Origin: Deltaproteobacteria bacterium
Lineage (GTDB): Bacteria; Desulfobacterota; Desulfobulbia; Desulfobulbales; Desulfobulbaceae
Direction: 5' to 3'
Assembly (NCBI GenBank): GCA_024277485.1
Contig: JAJRVA010000221.1
Coordinates: 1 to 12,257 of the forward strand
DNA length: 12,257 nucleotides
Under the pieces are notes generated by a model. That model did not search any database, was not told the DNA's origin, and was given only the letters and a program-made list of their open reading frames with translations. The translations under genes and the position numbers were made by a program. This document shows, piece by piece, positions 6,894-12,257 of the stretch. Position 1 is the stretch's first letter, and the number at the start of each line of letters is the position of its first letter.

Positions 6894-7967
6894 ATGAATG
6901 AATCAAAATGTAAGCGAGTAGAGATGATGGCTGATAATCTCAAATTGGCAGTACGCGTTGTTCTGGTTTTTCTTGTGATTTTTTTGAATACCACCACGTT
7001 GATGGCGGTCGCTTTTCCCTTTCGGGAGTTTGAAGAGGGCGACCCTGTTCCGGATGTTACCCTGAAGGGTTTCCAGGATGCAGGCCGGACGGTTACATTT
7101 TCCAAACTCAAGGGAAAACCTTTTGTCGCGGTGTTCTGGGGTGCTGATATGCCGGAAAAGGTGAAACGGTCCGCACAACTTCTCTCTGAAATGGAGTCCC
7201 TCATGCCTTTTCTGAAAGAGAGGCAGATCCGGCTCCTGTCCGTGAATGTCCTGGAAGATGACCCGGCAACAATCGAACAGGTTGTGACCCGGTCGAAGAG
7301 TACCATGCAGGTGTATCTTGATCAGGACAGGAAGGCATATGCCACCCTGGGATTGTTTGTCATGCCGACGATACTGCTGGTGGACAAGAATGGAAATGTT
7401 GCCGCCGGCATGGGATACAGCCATGACATGATTGACCGCCTCAGGGGTTCGGTGGAGATCATGCTTGGAGAGAAAACCCCTGAACAGGTTCAGGCCGAGC
7501 TGAGACCTGAGATGATTGAGAAAACAAAGGAGGAAAAGGCGAGCCTCCGGCACCTTGGTTATGGCCTTACCATGCTGAAGCGCGGTCAGTTGGAAACAGC
7601 TATTCGTGAATTGGCCAGGGCCGTAGAAATTGATCCAAACCTGACCCGGGCCCATGTGCAGCTTGCCTGTATCTACCTCGAAAAGGATCAGCTTGAAGAG
7701 GCGGAAAAATCAATCGTCAAGGCCCTGGCAGCGCAGCCCGATTCATTACAGGCCCTTATCTGCCGCGGTGAGCTGAAGCGGAAAAAGGGGCTTCTTGATG
7801 AAGCTGTCAAGGACCTGAAGGATGTCCTGAAAAAACATCCGGACAATTATACGGCCCTCTATCCCCTGGCCAGGACGTACGTGGATCAGAAAAAGTTCAA
7901 GGAAGCCGTTGCTGCCTTCAAGAAGGCCTATCATGAAATCCTGAAGTTCTCCGTCGCAGGAGAGTAG
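6894..7967 (+). CDS. Exported thioredoxin-fold/TPR protein without catalytic cysteines
   Basis: This 357-residue protein has an N-terminal hydrophobic helix (about 18-36) ending in a likely signal cleavage at MAVA (37-40). A thioredoxin/TlpA-like domain follows (about 47-195) and then about four TPR repeats (217-351), which usually mediate protein contacts. In TlpA/ResA relatives the active site reads FWATWCPPC; here the aligned segment is FWGADMPEK (81-89), with Met86 and Lys89 replacing both cysteines. The cis-proline (P158 in FVMPT) and the DKNG turn remain, so the fold is probably kept while disulfide chemistry is lost. The only cysteines after the signal region, C259 and C290, are in the TPR part. 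The start is uncertain: ATGs at 6924 and 6927 give a more typical signal peptide, and no start has a clear Shine-Dalgarno. It appears to be a single-gene unit ending at the hairpin near 8043. I infer a periplasmic scaffold or binding role; substrate and partners are unknown. Confidence 0.85.
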   Translation: MNESKCKRVEMMADNLKLAVRVVLVFLVIFLNTTTLMAVAFPFREFEEGDPVPDVTLKGFQDAGRTVTFSKLKGKPFVAVFWGADMPEKVKRSAQLLSEMESLMPFLKERQIRLLSVNVLEDDPATIEQVVTRSKSTMQVYLDQDRKAYATLGLFVMPTILLVDKNGNVAAGMGYSHDMIDRLRGSVEIMLGEKTPEQVQAELRPEMIEKTKEEKASLRHLGYGLTMLKRGQLETAIRELARAVEIDPNLTRAHVQLACIYLEKDQLEEAEKSIVKALAAQPDSLQALICRGELKRKKGLLDEAVKDLKDVLKKHPDNYTALYPLARTYVDQKKFKEAVAAFKKAYHEILKFSVAGE

Positions 7968-8042
7968 GGGGTTGCGCTGCCCTGCCGCCTGAAGGCCCAG
8001 CATTTCAGAGGGTTGAATAATTTTTTACCCGTACCTCTCAAG

Positions 8043-8086
8043 CCGGTTTCATCTTTCTTCAGAATAGGGAAGGTGAAACCGGTTTT
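8043..8086 (+). terminator. Terminator after the thioredoxin/TPR gene
   Basis: CCGGTTTCA (8043-8051) and TGAAACCGG (8074-8082) are exact reverse complements forming a 9-bp stem around a 22-base loop, followed by TTTT. Two A-U pairs and one G-U pair can extend the base of the stem. It begins 75 bases after the stop codon. The long loop and short U-run make it moderately strong. Confidence 0.65.
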
Positions 8087-8476
8087 GTGCATTATTCCGT
8101 TATAAATGTGGCGCTGTACATCATGGTTTGACCGCTTCTCCTTTCCGCTTGACTTTTGAGGTAATTTTCACGCATGATGTAAGAGGTGATACCCCGTTTC
8201 GGGGCCGGCAGCCAGGTGGTGGTTCCACCGGCAACCGCAGCCATGTGTAAAACATACCGGTACATTGATGACTTTATAAAAATACTGCAACTTTTGAGTC
8301 GATGTACTGGTTTGGAATGACGAAGCATTTGCATGTTAACTCAGTTGGAATATGTTGCAGCCGTTCAGGCTGATAAACACGTGCGTTAAGCATTCGTATA
8401 TTTATCATTATTACAACAGGTTGGTACAACTCAGAAACTTGAGTAAATACTTTACTTGTCGGCAGGGAGAAACTCC
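8087..8476. other. Non-coding stretch upstream of the substrate-binding protein gene
   Basis: No gene on the plus strand is supported here. On the minus strand an 80-codon frame (8334-8092) ends in about 57 codons with plausible codon choice, but it has no recognised family and no ribosome site, so it may be a gene remnant. The plus strand contains small hairpins, CCCCG-TTT-CGGGG and GGTGG-TT-CCACC, around 8190-8240. A possible promoter TTGACT (8149-8154) with CATGAT (8173-8178) at 18-base spacing would give a leader of nearly 300 bases for the downstream gene. I recognise no known riboswitch class. Confidence 0.4.
8442..8456. promoter_or_regulatory. 15-bp palindrome just upstream of the substrate-binding protein gene
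   Basis: AGTAAA-TAC-TTTACT is a 6-bp perfect inverted repeat around three bases, ending 20 bases before the GTG start and eight bases before the ribosome site. It is well placed for an operator. The arms GTAAA/TTTAC also occur in the palindromes at 4442-4488, but the spacing differs (three bases against one), so a shared regulator is not implied. Confidence 0.4.
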
Positions 8477-9499
8477 GTGAATCACGTTGTTGATATGTTC
8501 GTGCGCTGTTGCTGTATCCTTTCCATTATGGTCTGCTTTCTGTTGAACCAGGAAAAAGCGGCAACGGCAGGTCAGAATGTCGTGCAGGGGAAGAAAGTGC
8601 TGGTGGTTGCAAGTTACCACCCCGGCTACAAGTGGGTTGATGATATTATCGGTTCACTCCGGGCGAGCCTGCGGGGAGCCCAATTCACCGTTTTTTATAT
8701 GGATTCAAAGAAAAATCTTGCAAGTGCACCCGAAAAGGCCGGGGAGGCATTTGCACTTTACCGTAAAATACAGCCTGACGCGGTCATAACCATAGATGAT
8801 AATGCGCAGAAGTATTTTGTGGTCCCCTATTTAAAAGACAAGGTGGCAACCCCGGTTGTCTTCTGCGGGGTCAATGATGACGCCTCCAAGTACGGTTTTC
8901 CTGCCGCCAATGTTACCGGAGTCCTGGAGAAAAAGCACTATCGTGAAGGGATCAGCTTTGCCAGGGTGATTGATCAGAACATTCAGAATGTTGCGGTGCT
9001 CTATAAAAAAAGCCCGAGTAATGACACCAATCTTGCCCAGATTGCAAAAGAAAAGGGGACCTATGCCGCCGCTGTTGTCGAATCGGTCGAGGTCCGTACC
9101 CTTGCTGAAGCCCTGCAGGCTGCTGTTCGGCTGGAATCAAAGGCCGAGGCCCTTCTTCTGCTCAACATGACCGGCATTACCGATGAGAACGGCAGGCAGA
9201 TGGAGGGCCATGATGTCATAGCCGCCATTGTCGGCCGGACAAAACTTGTAACAATCGGCGTGTCCGACTGGGAAATAGAGGCCGGAGTCCTGTGCGGGGT
9301 CATCAAGTCCGGAGAGGAGCAGGGGGCCCTGGCAGCAGACCAGCTTGTCTCAATCTGGAAGGGGAGAGCTGTCAAGGACATTCCCCTGACCGAGAATAAA
9401 AACGGTCGTCGTTTTCTGAATGTGAGTACTCTGAAGAAGCTGAATCTCACGCTGACACCTGAAGTGATCATTGGCACCAGGATAATTACATCGAAATAA
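8477..9499 (+). CDS. Periplasmic ABC_sub_bind-family substrate-binding protein
   Basis: This 340-residue secreted protein starts at GTG 8477, because AGGGAG (8464-8469) lies seven bases upstream; a TTG at 8456 is in frame but has no ribosome site. The first 33 or so residues form a signal peptide with a CCC-containing hydrophobic core, cleaved near ATA-GQN. The mature part, beginning KVLVVASYHPGYKWVDDIIGSL, has the alternating strand/helix pattern of the ABC_sub_bind (TrpX-like) type, with VITIDDNAQKYFVVPYLK and TPVVFCGVN typical of the first lobe. Such proteins bind small ligands in the periplasm. No permease or ATPase gene is nearby; a hybrid histidine kinase starts 28 bases later, most likely in the same transcript. 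I therefore infer that it presents a ligand to that kinase, as TorT does to TorS, rather than serving transport. The ligand cannot be deduced. Confidence 0.85.
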   Translation: MNHVVDMFVRCCCILSIMVCFLLNQEKAATAGQNVVQGKKVLVVASYHPGYKWVDDIIGSLRASLRGAQFTVFYMDSKKNLASAPEKAGEAFALYRKIQPDAVITIDDNAQKYFVVPYLKDKVATPVVFCGVNDDASKYGFPAANVTGVLEKKHYREGISFARVIDQNIQNVAVLYKKSPSNDTNLAQIAKEKGTYAAAVVESVEVRTLAEALQAAVRLESKAEALLLLNMTGITDENGRQMEGHDVIAAIVGRTKLVTIGVSDWEIEAGVLCGVIKSGEEQGALAADQLVSIWKGRAVKDIPLTENKNGRRFLNVSTLKKLNLTLTPEVIIGTRIITSK

Positions 9500-9527
9500 C
9501 CAGCTGTTAACCTGCGTATCCTATTCC

Positions 9528-12257
9528 GTGAAAAAGACTCAACCTTTATCGCTTTCCGCCAACACACGAAAACTGCTGCTGGTTACCTTTGTCACCCTGA
9601 CCCTGACCGCTTTCCTTGTCCTCGTGTATATCAATTATTATAACAGGACCACCCGGACTATTTTTCAGAACGTGGAAAACAGCCTCCAGGCGATTGCCGG
9701 CGATTCGGAGCTGAACGAAATGCTGACCAGGCTGGAGCTGGACATCCGGGACCTGATCACGGTTATTCTCAGGGAACCGCACAGGCTGCAGCAGGAAAAG
9801 GCATCTCTTCTGGGACAGTTTGACTGCATCATCGAGGTTGCCGGGGCAAGAAAAAGCACCCCCGGTCTGATCAAATTGAGGAGTCAGCTCGGCCGCTACA
9901 GAAAAAGTTTCCGGATCCTGCTTGATGACCATGCTGATATCAACGCGGCCCTGTATGAGATATATTTCTACATAAACAACTTTACCGAGGAGTTGGCCAT
10001 CATGGAGCAGACCGCCGGCCGGCTCATGGTCGACCAGGCAATGCTGGGGAGAAATACCGATGCCCTGCAGCAGGCCTACGTTCTCATCTCGCTCGCCCAG
10101 GAAAATCTCCTTGAAAGTCATATTCTCGTCAACACAAGTATTGCAGACAGTGATCCCGCCCTGCTTGGGGTGCTGCAGGATACCGATGTACCGGAGAAAG
10201 AAGTCTCCGTGGCTGACAAGATAAGCACAATGACAGACACCCTGCGTACCCTGACCGCGTCCGAGGATGATATTCGTTCCTACGCCTCCCATATACTGGA
10301 GAATATCCCGGATTTCCTTGGCCATATCAGTGGCCTGGAGTCCTACCTGCACGCCATGGAGGCACACTACCGTGAGTTTAAAAACGAACGGGACAGGAGC
10401 CTGAAGCTGCTGGACCGGCTCAACACACAGAGCAGGGAAGAAATTCTTTCGATTAATGCAACCCTGATACAACATGATAAGCGAAGCACTTTTCTGGCCC
10501 TGGGCATCTCCCTGGTTGTTCTTGGGGTCAGCCTGGCGGGCCTTATTTTAACCCGGAAAATGGGGGGGCAGCTTGAGCTGACAATCCAGGAGGTTCAGCT
10601 GGCCCGGGCCAAGGAAAAGGAGTTAAACCGGCAGCTGGAGGAAGAGATTGTTGAGCGGCGTAATGTTGCGGAAGATCTCCGTGAGGTCCGGGATGAACTT
10701 GAGGTGCGGATAAAGGAACGGACCGCAGACCTGTCAGCCGCCAACAGGTCGCTGGCCCTTGAAGTGGAGGAGAGAAGAAATGCCGAATACGCCCTGACAT
10801 CGGAAAAGGAGAGACTGACTGTAACCCTGCGGAGCATTGGAGACGGGGTAATATCCACCGGGGTGGGGGGAAATATTCTGCTGGTCAACAAGGCGGCGGA
10901 AGAGCTTACCGGGTGGACCCAGAAGGAGTCGTATTCCCGGAGGTTGAGTGAAATATTTCATATTGTCAATGGAGAGTCCGGGAAAACATGCAAGGACGCG
11001 GTGGACCGCCTGGTCCGTACCGGAAAAATCTTTGATGATCATACCGACACCATACTTGTTGCCAGAGACGGCACCAGGAGGATTATTGCCGAGAAAGGTT
11101 CACCGATCCGGGACAGCAACAGCCAGGTCATCGGTGTTGTTGTGGTGTTCCGTGATATTACGGAACAGCGCAGGATGACGGCAGAGGCCCTGAAGGTGAA
11201 GAAACTCGAATCCGTCGGCGTGCTGGCAGGCGGAATCGCGCATGATTTCAACAATATCCTGGCTGCCATTCTGGGCAACATCAGCCTGGCCCAGCTGAAC
11301 TTGAGCACAGACGAGGCCAAGACGAGAAAGTTGCTTGAGGATGCGGAAAAGGCGTCCCTGCGGGCCCGCAGTCTTACCCAGCAGCTTCTTACCTTCTCCA
11401 AGGGAGGTGAGCCGGTCCGGAAGCTCGGCGCCATTGACGATGTGATCAGGGAATCTGCCGGTTTTGTCCTCAGCGGCGGCAATGTCAGGTGTGACTATGC
11501 AATCCCCGATGATCTCTGGTCTGTCAACATTGATGCCGGCCAGATAAGTCAGGTTATCCAGAATATAATTATCAACGCCATGCAGGCCATGCCGGAAGGC
11601 GGAATAATTAACATTACCTGTGAAAATTACCTGGCAGGTTACCAGCAGCAACTCAAGCTTCCCGGCTTGTACTACGTTAAAATCTCGATTCAGGATCATG
11701 GCCCGGGTATACCTGAGGAGCTGACAGGCCGGGTTTTTGACCCTTATTTCACGACCAAGGAGGACGGCAGCGGCCTGGGACTTGCCCTCACCTATTCTAT
11801 CATCCGGAAACACGAGGGAATGATCCTGGCGGAATCCGGCAGTGAGGGTGCTGTTTTTACCATTTACCTTCCGGCCGCGCCCGATCATACGGCGCCGGAG
11901 GATGATATCAGGCTGGCGGATATCATCAGCACAACCCGGGGGAGAATTATGATAATGGATGATGATGCCATGATCAGGGATATTGCCGGCAGCATGCTCA
12001 CCTATCTCGGCTATGATGTGGACACGGTATGCGACGGTGAAGAGGCGTTGAAGCTCTATGAAGAGAGAATGAAAACCGAGACACCGGTCGATATTGTTAT
12101 CATGGACCTCACCATACCCGGCGGCATGGGCGGCAGGGAGACTATCCGGAAACTGAAGGAACTGGATCCTGCAGCCAGGGCTGTTGTGTCAAGCGGGTAC
12201 TCGAACGACCCTGTCATGTCTGAGTATCGCAGGCACGGTTTTGCCGGGATGGTGAAC
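9528..12257 (+). CDS. Hybrid sensor histidine kinase with receiver domain (3' end outside window)
   Basis: At least 910 residues, open at the window end. The order is: membrane helix 1 (16-35); an extracytoplasmic domain of about 280 residues, rich in helices (36-318); membrane helix 2 (322-342); a long charged coiled coil (about 347-430) with the EERRNAE pattern; a PAS domain (about 430-547); a phosphoacceptor domain with H572 in GGIAHDFNNILA; a HATPase domain with N683, DHGPG (723-727) and GSGLGLAL; and a receiver domain from about 804 with MDDD and phosphoacceptor D860 (IVIMDLTIPGGMGG). The conserved lysine motif would fall just past the window end. GTG 9528 is the first start after an in-frame stop but has no clear Shine-Dalgarno, so translation may be coupled to the binding-protein gene 28 bases upstream. 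Size and helical character of the sensor recall TorS, which reads a periplasmic binding protein. A further Hpt or output domain may follow outside the window. Confidence 0.9.
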   Translation, partial: MKKTQPLSLSANTRKLLLVTFVTLTLTAFLVLVYINYYNRTTRTIFQNVENSLQAIAGDSELNEMLTRLELDIRDLITVILREPHRLQQEKASLLGQFDCIIEVAGARKSTPGLIKLRSQLGRYRKSFRILLDDHADINAALYEIYFYINNFTEELAIMEQTAGRLMVDQAMLGRNTDALQQAYVLISLAQENLLESHILVNTSIADSDPALLGVLQDTDVPEKEVSVADKISTMTDTLRTLTASEDDIRSYASHILENIPDFLGHISGLESYLHAMEAHYREFKNERDRSLKLLDRLNTQSREEILSINATLIQHDKRSTFLALGISLVVLGVSLAGLILTRKMGGQLELTIQEVQLARAKEKELNRQLEEEIVERRNVAEDLREVRDELEVRIKERTADLSAANRSLALEVEERRNAEYALTSEKERLTVTLRSIGDGVISTGVGGNILLVNKAAEELTGWTQKESYSRRLSEIFHIVNGESGKTCKDAVDRLVRTGKIFDDHTDTILVARDGTRRIIAEKGSPIRDSNSQVIGVVVVFRDITEQRRMTAEALKVKKLESVGVLAGGIAHDFNNILAAILGNISLAQLNLSTDEAKTRKLLEDAEKASLRARSLTQQLLTFSKGGEPVRKLGAIDDVIRESAGFVLSGGNVRCDYAIPDDLWSVNIDAGQISQVIQNIIINAMQAMPEGGIINITCENYLAGYQQQLKLPGLYYVKISIQDHGPGIPEELTGRVFDPYFTTKEDGSGLGLALTYSIIRKHEGMILAESGSEGAVFTIYLPAAPDHTAPEDDIRLADIISTTRGRIMIMDDDAMIRDIAGSMLTYLGYDVDTVCDGEEALKLYEERMKTETPVDIVIMDLTIPGGMGGRETIRKLKELDPAARAVVSSGYSNDPVMSEYRRHGFAGMVN

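Noticed and set aside
6599..7306. 235-codon minus-strand frame overlapping the 67-residue gene and the thioredoxin/TPR gene
   Set aside because: Its sequence is low-complexity and it overlaps two better-supported genes in other frames.
8180..8250. Riboswitch at the GC hairpins
   Set aside because: I could not match the conserved core of any class I know; the hairpins are short and the region has no clear gene-control context.
9546..10475. 309-codon minus-strand frame
   Set aside because: It is antisense to the sensor domain of the hybrid kinase, whose frame is continuous for 910 codons with intact membrane helices and catalytic motifs.
11100..11888. 262-codon minus-strand frame
   Set aside because: It is antisense to the catalytic domains of the hybrid kinase, where the motifs HDFNN and DHGPG are unmistakable.
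1..12257. CRISPR array, tRNA, rRNA or insertion sequence
   Set aside because: No regularly spaced direct repeats, cloverleaf, rRNA segments, transposase-like frame or terminal inverted repeats were seen.

Overview
The window reads as a chromosomal stretch of a moderately GC-rich, Gram-negative, signal-transduction-rich bacterium. Sigma-54 promoters, a ZraP-like periplasmic protein, PAS histidine kinases and a substrate-binding protein paired with a hybrid kinase suggest a Desulfobacterota (former Deltaproteobacteria) relative. That placement is inference from gene content; there is no rRNA or marker gene here.

Layout. (1) Positions 1-199 hold a small tandem repeat and a possible hairpin. (2) Positions 200-3484 (minus) encode a 1094-residue fusion of a phospholipase-D-type HKD domain and a SNF2-like helicase. 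Its leader contains a perfect inverted repeat and a possible 15-codon leader ORF. (3) Positions 3696-4597 hold a metal/envelope-stress module: a strong terminator, a ZraP/CpxP-like secreted protein (minus), and a shared divergent control region. That region has two candidate sigma-54 promoters facing outward and two tandem 15-bp palindromes between them, the arrangement expected for an enhancer-binding response regulator. (4) Positions 4597-6462 (plus) encode a ZraS-like membrane histidine kinase with a methionine-rich stretch in its extracytoplasmic sensor. No response regulator follows it; instead a 67-residue minus-strand gene overlaps its stop codon. (5) Positions 6894-7967 (plus) encode an exported thioredoxin-fold/TPR protein that lacks the catalytic cysteines, followed by a terminator. 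(6) After a roughly 400-base non-coding stretch, positions 8477-12257 (plus) hold a secreted ABC_sub_bind-family protein and, 28 bases later, a large hybrid histidine kinase cut by the window end.

How they fit together. ZraP-like protein plus kinase look like a ZraPS envelope/metal sensing pair whose regulator is encoded elsewhere. Substrate-binding protein plus hybrid kinase look like a TorT/TorS-type periplasmic sensing pair. The helicase is a solitary gene with nucleic-acid-processing features and could be a defence or repair enzyme, but no partner gene is visible. The strongest leads are the sigma-54 divergent control region, the binding protein/hybrid kinase pair, the Met-rich sensor and the PLD-helicase fusion with its leader.
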